A stretch of DNA of 64,000 bases from Roseiflexaceae bacterium (GTDB taxonomy: Bacteria > Chloroflexota > Chloroflexia > Chloroflexales > Roseiflexaceae). Positions 19,233 through 27,823 of the stretch are shown piece after piece; within the stretch, counting starts at the first letter, position 1, and each line of letters begins with the position of its first letter. Below the pieces are notes generated by a model. That model did no database searches. It was not told where the DNA came from and saw only the letters and a program-made list of their open reading frames with translations. The position numbers were made by a program, and so were the translations under genes. The stretch spans positions 1 to 64,000 of the forward strand of contig CANJHS010000006.1 of assembly GCA_947474225.1 (NCBI GenBank). The letters are read 5' to 3'.

Positions 19233-19342
19233 CCCATAGCCCCAGCCTGCCCCCGGAACGGGGGGCATGCCGTGGGGCTATGGGTATGCCCCCGGTACGG
19301 GGGGCAGGCCGTGGGGCTATGGGCATGCCGTGGGGCTATGGT
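19233..19342. repeat. GC-rich nested tandem/inverted repeat block upstream of prfB
   Basis: Repeated unit TGCCCCCGGtACGGGGGGCAgGCCGTGGGGCTATGGG, with GCCGTGGGGCTATGG present 3 times. Confidence 0.85.
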
Positions 19343-19348
19343 TCGACC

Positions 19349-20362
19349 TTAGACCGAGTGCAATACCCCAGCCAGGGCATTGATGCGGGGCATCAGGGAT
19401 GCGAAGTTTTCGAGGGTCAGTGATTGTGGTCCATCCGAGGTGGCTTTATCAGGATCGGGGTGAACTTCGATCATCAGACCATCGGCACCAGCGGCGAGGC
19501 CAGCCAGCGCCAACGGTGCGACCAAGTACCATTTGCCGGTGCCGTGCGATGGGTCGACGATGATGGGCAGATGGGTGCGCTTTTTGCCCAGTGCAACGGC
19601 ATTGAGGTCCATCGTGTTGCGGGTAGCCGTCTCAAACGTACGAATGCCGCGCTCGCACAAAATCACGTTGTGATTGCCCTGGTTCATGATGTACTCAGCC
19701 GACAACATCCATTCTTCGAAGGTGGCAGACAGACCGCGCTTGAGCAAAACCGGTCGATGCGAACGACCCACTTCCTCCAGCAATTGATAGTTTTGCATGT
19801 TGCGCGCACCGATTTGCAGGAGGTCGGCGTATTCGCCGACCAGGGCCACATCGGTCGGGGTCATCACCTCGGTGACGATGGGCAAGCCGGTCTCGGCGCG
19901 GGCTTTGGCCATCAGTTTGAGGGCTTCTTCGCCCATACCGCGGAAGCTATAGGGCGACGATCGGGGTTTGAACGCCCCACCGCGCAACATATGTGCACCG
20001 GCTTTTTTGATGGCATGGGCCACCGTCATAATCTGTGTCTCGGATTCGACGGCACAGGGACCGGCCATGACGACCGCAGAGCCACCGCCCACCATGACAC
20101 CACCGACGTCGACAATCGTGTCGCGTGGGTGGAATTCACGGGTGGCCAGTTTGTACGGGCGCGAGATACGCACCACTTCGCGCACGCCCGACATACTCTC
20201 GAGCATCTCTTGCAGTTGCGGTGGAATGGGGGTACCGACGATGCCGATGATGTTTTGCGATTCACCGACGGTGACACTGCCGCGTAGCTTGAATCCTTCG
20301 ACACGCGCCAACACGGCGTCGAGATCAGCTTTGGTAGCACCGTTTTGCATAATGACGACCAT
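19349..20362 (-). CDS. aroF: 3-deoxy-7-phosphoheptulonate synthase (AroF/AroA-type with N-terminal ferredoxin-like domain)
   Basis: [55 protein letters not shown]. Confidence 0.95.
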   Translation of the reverse strand: MVVIMQNGATKADLDAVLARVEGFKLRGSVTVGESQNIIGIVGTPIPPQLQEMLESMSGVREVVRISRPYKLATREFHPRDTIVDVGGVMVGGGSAVVMAGPCAVESETQIMTVAHAIKKAGAHMLRGGAFKPRSSPYSFRGMGEEALKLMAKARAETGLPIVTEVMTPTDVALVGEYADLLQIGARNMQNYQLLEEVGRSHRPVLLKRGLSATFEEWMLSAEYIMNQGNHNVILCERGIRTFETATRNTMDLNAVALGKKRTHLPIIVDPSHGTGKWYLVAPLALAGLAAGADGLMIEVHPDPDKATSDGPQSLTLENFASLMPRINALAGVLHSV

Positions 20363-20407
20363 AAAAAGCTCCTTTACCGGTCCGTCCCTGCGGACCGAAT
20401 TAACAGA

Positions 20408-20776
20408 TTATTTGGCGAGGTCAGGACGCAACACCGTTGCGCCGCCGAGGTAGATATGCTTGACGTCCGCCTGTGCTTTGCTCGTATTCCAATGCAGAAT
20501 CAAGCGGATGCACATCGGCAACGCACCAGGAACGGTCATCTCGTGCGCGTTCATCAACGCGGTATCGGTGAAGCCGATTTTGCGCGCTGCCACTGCCGGG
20601 AACTCGGCATACAGGTCGGTCGTCGTCGTAAACCAGATGCTGGCGACGTCCGCAGGGACAATCCCGTTGGCAGTGATAACCGCCTGGAGCAGCGTTGTGG
20701 TCGCCTCGATGATGGCTTCACGGGTATTGCTCGCACAAGTAATTGCACCACGGACTCCGCGACAGGCTATCGTCAT
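20408..20776 (-). CDS. aroH: Chorismate mutase, AroH class
   Basis: CRGVRGAITCASNTREAIIEATTTLLQ, DLYAEFPAVAARKIGFTDTALM, KHIYLGGATVLRPDL. Confidence 0.95.
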   Translation of the reverse strand: MTIACRGVRGAITCASNTREAIIEATTTLLQAVITANGIVPADVASIWFTTTTDLYAEFPAVAARKIGFTDTALMNAHEMTVPGALPMCIRLILHWNTSKAQADVKHIYLGGATVLRPDLAK

Positions 20777-20799
20777 TGATTGCTCCTCTATACAACAAA

Positions 20800-20828
20800 A
20801 CCGGCGGGAGGTTGTGCCTCTCGCCGGT
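20800..20828 (-). promoter_or_regulatory. Leader hairpin followed by U-tract just upstream of aroH (possible attenuator or upstream terminator)
   Basis: Minus-strand RNA ACCGGCGAGAGG-CACAA-CCUCCCGCCGGU followed by UUUGUUGU, ending about 20 nt before the aroH ATG; conserved in the duplicated copy at 23283-23311. Confidence 0.55.
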
Positions 20829-21030
20829 CATATACACGTTTGTTCGTGTCAGTTCATGGCGAAACAGCCGGACTCAGTTGTGAGCCGGTAAAATAATAGC
20901 CATAATAGGTTGTCGTCTGCATTGGGTGCATCAACTGCCTCGATTACTGATGCGTGCATGATACGACGAAATCAGGCACCCGTCAAATGGTTTGCAATTC
21001 ACTACCCGCTATGCTACGATAAAGTCGTTC

Positions 21031-21107
21031 GGGCGTTTAGCTCAGTTGGTTAGAGCGCATCCTTCACACGGATGAGGTCGGTGGTTCGAGCCCACTATCG
21101 CCCACCA
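21031..21107 (+). tRNA. tRNA-Val(CAC), CCA encoded
   Basis: GGGCGTTTAGCTCAGTTGGTTAGAGCGCATCCTTCACACGGATGAGGTCGGTGGTTCGAGCCCACTATCGCCCACCA; anticodon loop TTCACAC. Confidence 0.95.
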
Positions 21108-21112
21108 TTTCC

Positions 21113-21137
21113 CCCTGGCTGTCAGTGACAGTCAGGG
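21113..21137 (+). terminator. Terminator after tRNA-Val copy 1
   Basis: CCCTGGCTGTCA-G-TGACAGTCAGGG followed by TGTTTTT. Confidence 0.85.
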
Positions 21138-21478
21138 TGTTTTTGTGTCAACTGCGCTACAATTCATGCACTGCCTTATTCGGGCATATGCACAACTGCA
21201 TGTTTCAATGATTGCACAGACGCGAGAGCGGGAACTCCCATGGGCCGAGATTCGTCTCTTAGACGTTCGTACCAGCTTTTCCTTACGTGTATGTCTCACA
21301 AGATTCACCACGCACAGGCGGAACGGCTACTGTTCATGGAAACGAATACCACGCCATGCGTGCGGACCCATTCCCCTCAATGATTCCTTCGATGAGCTCA
21401 GGATCATTTTCTTGCATGCAGTCAACGTACCTACCCACCCGGCAGCGTCGCACATGCAAATCACAAAAGAAGTACCAG

Positions 21479-22870
21479 ATGCGCAATAAACACGTGACCC
21501 GCCGTTCTTTTTTGCAGCTCAGCACCATGAGCATCGTCCTTGCAAGTTGCGCAGCAGCAGCAACCAGCGCACCACAGGTGCATCTCAAAGGTGCAGCCGC
21601 AAGCGTGGATGTCATCGTCATTGGCGCGGGGATAGCTGGATTAGCAGCAGCCCGCGACCTTGTGGCAGGCGGCAAATCGGTACGCATCCTCGAAGCACGT
21701 GACACGGTCGGTGGCAGGATTCGCACCAATCGAAGCTGGGGCAAGCCCGTTGAGCTCGGTGCACAATGGATCGAAACAGCCACCGGCAATCCGCTTGTCT
21801 CCCTCGCCAAAAGCGCCGGCGTGACAACGACTGCTGATCCCGAAAACGGCAACGAACGCTACATCGACACTCAAACCCCCGAGCAACTCAGTGGGACCGC
21901 GATTGATGACCTCTACACGCTCGCCGATGATATCATCAGCGCGGCCATCGATAGTGCCGGCGGCACCGACAAATCCCTCCGCGCCGCAATCAATCAGGTC
22001 CCTGCATACAAAAGCCTCAATGCAGCACAGAAACGTCGTATCGAAAGTATGTTTGCGCAGGTGATTGACGACGACGACGCCGTCGAAGCAGAGCTCCTCT
22101 CGCTGAACAACTATGACGAAGGTATCGACGCCTACCGGGGCGGCAATCTCTTTGTCAATAACGGCTACGAGGGTATCCCGCAATATATGGCGAAAAATCT
22201 GACCATTGAATACAACATCAGCGTAAATCGTATCGCCACCGACGCAACCGGGGTGACGGTCAGCGCCGGATCGAAAACATGGCGTGCCGGTGCAGTCGTC
22301 GTAACCGTACCATTAGGCATCCTCAAAGCAAACACCATCACCTTCAGTCCTGCGTTGCCTGCAGCGTACACGGCAGCCATCGGCAAACTTGCGATGGGGG
22401 TGCTCGACAAATGTATCCTCAAATACGACACGGCATTCTGGGGGACGAGTGCCGACACCTTCACTATCGTGGGCACAGACCCGCACGAGTTTTATCAATT
22501 TATCCCGCTCAACAAAGCGGTAGGACTACCCGCACTGGTCGCCTTCAATGCAGGCAGCCGAGCCCGCGCACTCGAGGCTAAATCGGACGCACAACTCCAG
22601 ACGCAGATGGCCACCATTATAAACAAAGCCTTTGGCGTCAACAAAACCCCGACAGGGATTATTGCGACACGCTGGGGACGTGATCCCTACGCCCTCGGTT
22701 CGTATTCGTACATCCCCGTCGGCGGATCAATCCAAGCCCGCCGCACGCTGGCAACACCGGTCAATACTCGCCTGGTCTTTGCCGGAGAAGCCTACACGGA
22801 ATCCGACGCATCGACCGTCCACGGTGCCTATAACAGTGGCAAAGCCGCAGCCAAAGCACTGTTACGGTAA
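21479..22870 (+). CDS. FAD-dependent amine oxidase (monoamine oxidase-like), Tat-type lipoprotein signal
   Basis: MRNKHVTRRSFLQLSTMSIVLASC; VDVIVIGAGIAGLAAARDLVAGGKSVRILEARDTVGGRIRT; VFAGEAYTESDASTVHGAYNSG. Confidence 0.92.
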   Translation: MRNKHVTRRSFLQLSTMSIVLASCAAAATSAPQVHLKGAAASVDVIVIGAGIAGLAAARDLVAGGKSVRILEARDTVGGRIRTNRSWGKPVELGAQWIETATGNPLVSLAKSAGVTTTADPENGNERYIDTQTPEQLSGTAIDDLYTLADDIISAAIDSAGGTDKSLRAAINQVPAYKSLNAAQKRRIESMFAQVIDDDDAVEAELLSLNNYDEGIDAYRGGNLFVNNGYEGIPQYMAKNLTIEYNISVNRIATDATGVTVSAGSKTWRAGAVVVTVPLGILKANTITFSPALPAAYTAAIGKLAMGVLDKCILKYDTAFWGTSADTFTIVGTDPHEFYQFIPLNKAVGLPALVAFNAGSRARALEAKSDAQLQTQMATIINKAFGVNKTPTGIIATRWGRDPYALGSYSYIPVGGSIQARRTLATPVNTRLVFAGEAYTESDASTVHGAYNSGKAAAKALLR

Positions 22871-22938
22871 TGCGTGTCACGGTATTGCGTCGAACCCCAG
22901 GGTGGACTACTCTCGTGCTCTAGGCGAAAGGTTGAACT

Positions 22939-23006
22939 ATGTATTTATCCCCAAAATTTGATGCTGCGCTCACCTACGCCACGCATATCCATGCCCATCA
23001 ACAACG
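22939..23006 (+). pseudogene. 5' fragment of HD-domain hydrolase gene (duplication junction)
   Basis: MYLSPKFDAALTYATHIHAHQQR matches MYLSPLFDTALTYATHIHAHQQR at 25916, then switches to aroH antisense sequence. Confidence 0.9.
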
Positions 23007-23259
23007 CACCAGGAACGGTCATCTCGTGGGCGTTCATCAACGCGGTGTCGGTAAAACCGATTTTGCGCGCTGCCACTGCCGGAAACTCGGCATACAGGTC
23101 GGTCGTCGTCGTAAACCAAATGCTGGCTACGTCCGCAGGGACAATCCCGTTGGCAGTGATAACCGCCTGGAGCAACGTTGTGGTCGCCTCGATGATGGCT
23201 TCACGGGTGTTGCTCGTACAGGTAATTGCACCACGGACTCCGCGACAGGCTATCGTCAT
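22945..23259 (-). pseudogene. Truncated, C-terminally chimeric aroH copy
   Basis: MTIACRGVRGAITCTSNTREAI...NAHEMTVPGAL identical to aroH apart from one residue, then unrelated tail; lacks KHIYLxxAxxLRPD. Confidence 0.9.
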
Positions 23260-23515
23260 TGATTGCTCCTCTGTACAACAAAACCGGCGGGAGGTTGTGC
23301 CTCTCGCCGGTCAGATACACGTTCGTTCGTGTCAGTTCATGGCGAAACAGCCGGACTCAATTGTGAGCCGGTAAAGTAATAGCCATAATAGGTTGTCGTC
23401 TGCATATGGTGCATCAAACGCCCCTCGTCCACTGATGCGTGAAGTGTACGACGAAAATCCCCACCCGTCAAATGGTTTGTAATTCACCAAGCGCAATGCT
23501 ACTATCTACGTGTTA

Positions 23516-23592
23516 GGGCGTTTAGCTCAGTTGGTTAGAGCGCATCCTTCACACGGATGAGGTCGGTGGTTCGAGCCCACTATCGCCCACCA
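23516..23592 (+). tRNA. tRNA-Val(CAC), second identical copy
   Basis: Sequence identical to 21031-21107. Confidence 0.95.
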
Positions 23593-23724
23593 TTCCCACC
23601 ATGTACACGCCGAGAATGCTCCCGAGATGTACGAGGGCTTGCGTATCAAACGCGATGAGTTCTTGGCTGTCACCATGCACTGGTAGGCCACCACGCAGCG
23701 CACTGTCAACAGAGAGGCGAACCC

Positions 23725-24471
23725 ATGCAGGGATTTGATCCAGCAACGAGTTTTGGGGCCACGGTGGCGGCACAATATGACGATCACCCGCGCGGTGACG
23801 AAGCCGCCGCCGTGCAGTTTTTGTATGACATTGCCTCGACCAAAACCGCCCTCGAGTTCGCCATTGGCACTGGGCGCATCGCTTTGCCGCTGGCCGCGCG
23901 TGGTATGCAGGTCGATGGCATCGAGCTGTCACCACAGATGATTGAGCGCTTGCGCGCCAAAGAGGGCGATGCGCACCTGCACGTCGTGTGTGGCGACATG
24001 AACACCGTCAACACTGGGCGACAGTACGGGCTGGTCTACCTCGTCTACAACACCATCTTTAATTTGCTCACAGTTGATGATCAAATCAACTGCTTTGTCA
24101 ATGCTGCGCGGCATCTCGACGACGACGGCGTATTTGTCGTTGAGACCGCCTTGCCGCACACATGGATGCCCAGCGGCACATCCGATTATGTGCACGCCGA
24201 GCAGGTCAATCTTGATTCAGTGATGTTCGATGTGGCCAAGTATGACCCTGTGACGCAGCTCCTGGCCGAAAATCACGTGCGCATCGCCGCGACGGGCATC
24301 AGCATGACACCCATTGTGAGCCGATTGATTACGCCCGGCGAAATGGACCTTATGGCGCGCATCGCTGGACTGCAATTAGTGCAGCGTTTTGCCAATTGGC
24401 AACGCACGCCGTTCGATGCCCAGAGCACGGCGCATGTGTCAGTTTATGCGCGACAGTCACCGGCGACGTAG
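23725..24471 (+). CDS. Class I SAM-dependent methyltransferase
   Basis: ALEFAIGTGRIALPLAARGMQVDGIELSPQMIERLRAK. Confidence 0.9.
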   Translation: MQGFDPATSFGATVAAQYDDHPRGDEAAAVQFLYDIASTKTALEFAIGTGRIALPLAARGMQVDGIELSPQMIERLRAKEGDAHLHVVCGDMNTVNTGRQYGLVYLVYNTIFNLLTVDDQINCFVNAARHLDDDGVFVVETALPHTWMPSGTSDYVHAEQVNLDSVMFDVAKYDPVTQLLAENHVRIAATGISMTPIVSRLITPGEMDLMARIAGLQLVQRFANWQRTPFDAQSTAHVSVYARQSPAT

Positions 24472-24549
24472 GATGTGGTCGGGGAGCGGCAGAAAATCTC
24501 GCCGCGTCATCTCTTTCAATACAAAAACAAACAACAAAAGGGATCTATC

Positions 24550-25018
24550 ATGCAACGAATTGTGGTGATTAGCGGAGCTGGCAGTGGGATTGGCGCAGCG
24601 ACCGCAGTGCGCTTTGCCGCCCAAGGCGATACCGTCATCTTGCTGGGGCGGCGCCCAGATGCACTCAACGACGTGACACAGCAGTGTGACGGGCAAGCCG
24701 TAACTATCCCGTGCGATGTCAGCAACACCGAGGATGTCGCCCGGGCAGTTGCCCAGGTACAGGCCCATTCCGCCACATCGATGTACTGGTCAGTGCGGCC
24801 GGTACCAATCTGCCCGATCGTGCCGTGTCACAACTTACGCCGGCATCGTGGCAGATGATGATTGATATCAACATGACCGGGGCATTCTATCTGATTAGCC
24901 AAGCCATCCCGCTCTTGCGCACCGCCAAAGGCGTGATCATTGCGATTGGCTCGACATCGGTACCACGCCCGAGTAGTCTCGGCGGTGCCTCCTATAATGC
25001 AGCCAAAAGCGGCGTGTC
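24550..25018 (+). pseudogene. Short-chain dehydrogenase remnant (frameshifted and truncated)
   Basis: MQRIVVISGAGSGIGAATAVRFAAQG...; frame change near 24765 (to HIDVLVSAAGTN...DINMTGAFYLISQA...SYNAAKSG), then fusion to amine oxidase sequence. Confidence 0.88.
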
Positions 25019-25845
25019 GAAAGTATGCTGGCCCAACTTATCGACGACGACGATGCCGTCGAAGCAGAGCTCCTGTCGCTCAACAACTACGACGAGGGTA
25101 TCGATGCCTACCGCGGCGGTAACCTGTTTGTCAATAATGGCTATGTAGGTATTCCGCAGTTTTTGGCGAAAACGCTGACCATTGAGTACAACATCAATGT
25201 CACGCGGATCGCCACCGACAGCACTGGCGTGACGGTTACTGCTGGCACCAAAACATGGCGTGCAGGTGCAGTCGTCGTGACGGTCCCCCTCGGCATCCTC
25301 AAAGCCAACCGCATCACCTTTAGCCCTGCGTTGCCCGCTGCCTACACCAACGCTATCAAACAGCTCGCGATGGGCGTGCTCAACAAGTGCGTGCTGCGCT
25401 ACGACACGGCGTTTTGGGGCACTGCGACCGATACATTCACCATCGCGGGTAGTGACCCGCACGAGTTTTATCAATTCATCCCCCTCAACAAACCCGTCGG
25501 CATCCCTGCACTCGTAGCGTTCAACGCTGGGAGTCGTGCCCGGGCCCTCGAGACCAAAAGCGATGCGCAGCTCCAGCCCAGATGGCAGCACTGGTCAATA
25601 AGGCATTCGGTGTCACCAAAACGCCGAGCGCTATCATCGCGACGCGCTGGGGACTCGACCCCCACAGCCTCGGGGCGTACTCGTACATCCCTGTCGGCGG
25701 TTCGATCCAGGCACGCCGTACGTTGGGGACTCCCGTCAACGCGCGCTTGGTTTTTGCGGGTGAAGCATACACCGAGCGCGATGCTTCAACCGTGCACGGC
25801 GCTTACAACAGCGGCAAAGCAGCCGCCAAAGCACTGCTCCGCTGA
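25019..25845 (+). pseudogene. Amine oxidase C-terminal half (truncated copy with internal frameshift)
   Basis: MLAQLIDDDDAVEAELLSLNNYDEGIDAYRGGNLF... parallel to 22049-22870; about 1-nt deletion near 25577 moves the frame to MAALVNKAFGVTKTP...AAAKALLR. Confidence 0.92.
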
Positions 25846-25915
25846 GTTCCGCAGATCGTATTGCGTCACACACCACAGTGGACTACACTCGGTGTATACG
25901 ACGAAAGGATGTTCC

Positions 25916-26488
25916 ATGTACTTGTCACCACTGTTCGATACTGCGCTCACCTATGCGACCCACATCCATGCCCATCAACAGCGCAAATCGACCGAAATCC
26001 CGTACATCACACATTTGCTCGGGGTGCTGAGCATTGCGCTCGAGTACGGTGCGACCGAAGAGGAAGCCATCGGTGCGCTCCTCCATGACGCAGGCGAAGA
26101 CGCAGGTGGCGAAGGTCGCATCGCCGATATCCGTTTGCGCTTCGGTCCTGCGGTGGCAGACATCGTCGCTGGCTGTAGCGACACGCTCGCAGAACACAAA
26201 CCCGATTGGCGCACCCGCAAAGAAGCCTACATCGCACATCTGAGCCATACCACACCGTCGATTCGCTTCGTGTCGTCTGCAGACAAACTCCACAATGCAC
26301 GTGCAATTCTGCGTGATCACTACCGAATTGGCGATGCCGTTTTTCTGCGATTTTCTGCTCCAAAACACGACACCATGTGGTATTACCGGTCATTGACCAA
26401 TGCCTTCAAACAGGCACAACCCCAGGGTGGCGCAGCGGAGCTGGTCGAAGAACTCGAGCGTACCGTAACCCTTCTCGAACAACGATAA
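25916..26488 (+). CDS. HD-domain (RelA/SpoT hydrolase-like) phosphohydrolase
   Basis: HIHAHQQRKSTEIPYITHLLGVLSIALEYGATEEEAIGALLHDAGEDAGG, SADKLHNARAI; intact full-length copy. Confidence 0.9.
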   Translation: MYLSPLFDTALTYATHIHAHQQRKSTEIPYITHLLGVLSIALEYGATEEEAIGALLHDAGEDAGGEGRIADIRLRFGPAVADIVAGCSDTLAEHKPDWRTRKEAYIAHLSHTTPSIRFVSSADKLHNARAILRDHYRIGDAVFLRFSAPKHDTMWYYRSLTNAFKQAQPQGGAAELVEELERTVTLLEQR

Positions 26489-26516
26489 TGCCCATGGACG
26501 CAGGTCCATGGGCATT
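26487..26516 (+). terminator. Terminator after the HD gene
   Basis: AATGCCCATGGAC-GCAG-GTCCATGGGCATT. Confidence 0.75.
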
Positions 26517-26612
26517 CCGGGTCGACTTTGCGCATGGTAAGATTCTGTATGGTCGATGCGTTCGACGCCCGGCGTCAGTGGTGACGCAGGATCCTCACAG
26601 TGGAGGTGACAC

Positions 26613-27653
26613 ATGAGTGTGAGTAAGATTCCCATGCGTGTCGTGCCCGGCTATTATTCGAGCACCTCGGGCATTCAAATTGCCATTCAGACCGGTGCAG
26701 ATGCGAGCGACGAAGATCTGCAGTTCTTCCAGCAGCTCGGTGTCGAATGGGCGATGGTGCAGATTAATCAGCCCGAGAAGCACACCCTCACCTTCTACAA
26801 AGAGCTCGTCGCCCGCTTTGCGACATTCGGGATGAAGATCTACCGCATCACCAACTTGGGTGTGCACAATTCGCCCGAAATGACGCTCAACCTCCCTGGC
26901 CGTGACGCCAAAATCGAAGAATTCAAGCGCTTCATCAGCAACCTCGGTGCCGCCGGCATCAAATACAACACCTACGCCCACATGGGCAATGGTATTTGGA
27001 CCACAGGCCATGTGCCCGGACGTGGCGGCATGAGCTCGCGTATGCTCGACATCACCAATGCCAAGGGCTATTGGGATGGCAAGGTATACGAAGGCGACCT
27101 CACCCATGGCCGGCTCTATAGCGAAGACGAATTGTGGGAAAACTACTCCTACATGATTCGCAAAATCTCTCCGGTGGCCGAGGACGCCGGCGTCTACATC
27201 GGTATTCATCCCGATGACCCACCAGTCTATGCACTCGGTGGCATCCCACGCTGTATGTTCGGCAACTTCGAAGGCTACAAAAAAGCCATGGAAATCGCCA
27301 ACAGCCCCAACATCGGCGTCTGTTTGTGTATCGGCTGTTGGTTGGAGGGCGGCGAAATCGGGATGGGGAATACCGTCACGGATGCGATTCGCCATTTTGC
27401 CGGCAAAAACCAACTCTTCAAAGTCCACTTCCGCAATGTCACCAATGCCATGCCTGAGCCATGGGTCGAGACCCTCATCGACAACGGCTACCAAAACATG
27501 TACGACGTGATGAAAACACTGCGTGACGTGAACTTCGACGGGTGTATCATCCCAGATCACATCCCTGCCTTCGTCGGTGGCCCCAAGGTCGGTACCGCCT
27601 ACTCAATCGCCTACATGCGCGCATTGATTCAAGCTGCCAACCAGGAACACTAA
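26613..27653 (+). CDS. Mannonate dehydratase (UxuA)-family protein, paralog 1
   Basis: VYIGIHPDDPP, LCIGCWLEGG, FKVHFRNV, IIPDHIPAFVGG. Confidence 0.85.
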   Translation: MSVSKIPMRVVPGYYSSTSGIQIAIQTGADASDEDLQFFQQLGVEWAMVQINQPEKHTLTFYKELVARFATFGMKIYRITNLGVHNSPEMTLNLPGRDAKIEEFKRFISNLGAAGIKYNTYAHMGNGIWTTGHVPGRGGMSSRMLDITNAKGYWDGKVYEGDLTHGRLYSEDELWENYSYMIRKISPVAEDAGVYIGIHPDDPPVYALGGIPRCMFGNFEGYKKAMEIANSPNIGVCLCIGCWLEGGEIGMGNTVTDAIRHFAGKNQLFKVHFRNVTNAMPEPWVETLIDNGYQNMYDVMKTLRDVNFDGCIIPDHIPAFVGGPKVGTAYSIAYMRALIQAANQEH

Positions 27654-27657
27654 GGAA

Positions 27658-27699
27658 GAAATCAGAAGTCAGAAATCAGAAGTCAGAAGTCAGAAAACT
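27658..27699. repeat. Heptamer tandem array (GAAGTCA)~6 starting 5 nt after the UxuA-like stop
   Basis: gaaatca gaagtca gaaatca gaagtca gaagtca gaaaact. Confidence 0.88.
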
Positions 27700-27717
27700 G
27701 ATATCACAACGATACAT

Positions 27718-27744
27718 CCCTGCAGAAGCGTTGCTTCTGCAGGG
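27718..27744 (+). terminator. Rho-independent terminator
   Basis: CCCTGCAGAAGC-GTT-GCTTCTGCAGGG followed by ATTCTTTTC. Confidence 0.85.
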
Positions 27745-27770
27745 ATTCTTTTCGAGTGACTTGCTCATGT

Positions 27771-27806
27771 ATCGAGTGGGGCTTTTTGCAAAAAGCCCCA
27801 CTCGAT
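27771..27806. repeat. 36-bp perfect palindrome, covarying variant of 1644-1679
   Basis: ATCGAGTGGGGCTTTTTGCAAAAAGCCCCACTCGAT. Confidence 0.9.
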
Positions 27807-27823
27807 CTTGACACCGAAACCTA

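Noticed and set aside
18060-19268. 402-aa ORF start for release factor 2
   Set aside because: The N-terminal extension comes from the repeat block and the wrong frame; the true start is ATG 19164 with a +1 frameshift at CTTTGAC.
23549-23935. 128-aa minus ORF ending MVGDSGLEPPTSSV
   Set aside because: Its 3' end is the antisense of tRNA-Val, a well-known spurious ORF signature, and its start overlaps the methyltransferase antisense.
25025-26488. 487-aa ORF that looks like an amine oxidase-HD fusion protein
   Set aside because: The middle section is out-of-frame amine oxidase (RWQHWSIRHSVSPKRRALSS...), and the HD gene has its own start at 25916; artefact of a pseudogene running into the next gene.
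26595-27560. 321-aa minus ORF antisense to the UxuA-like gene
   Set aside because: The opposite frame carries clear UxuA motifs (HPDDPP, HFRNV).
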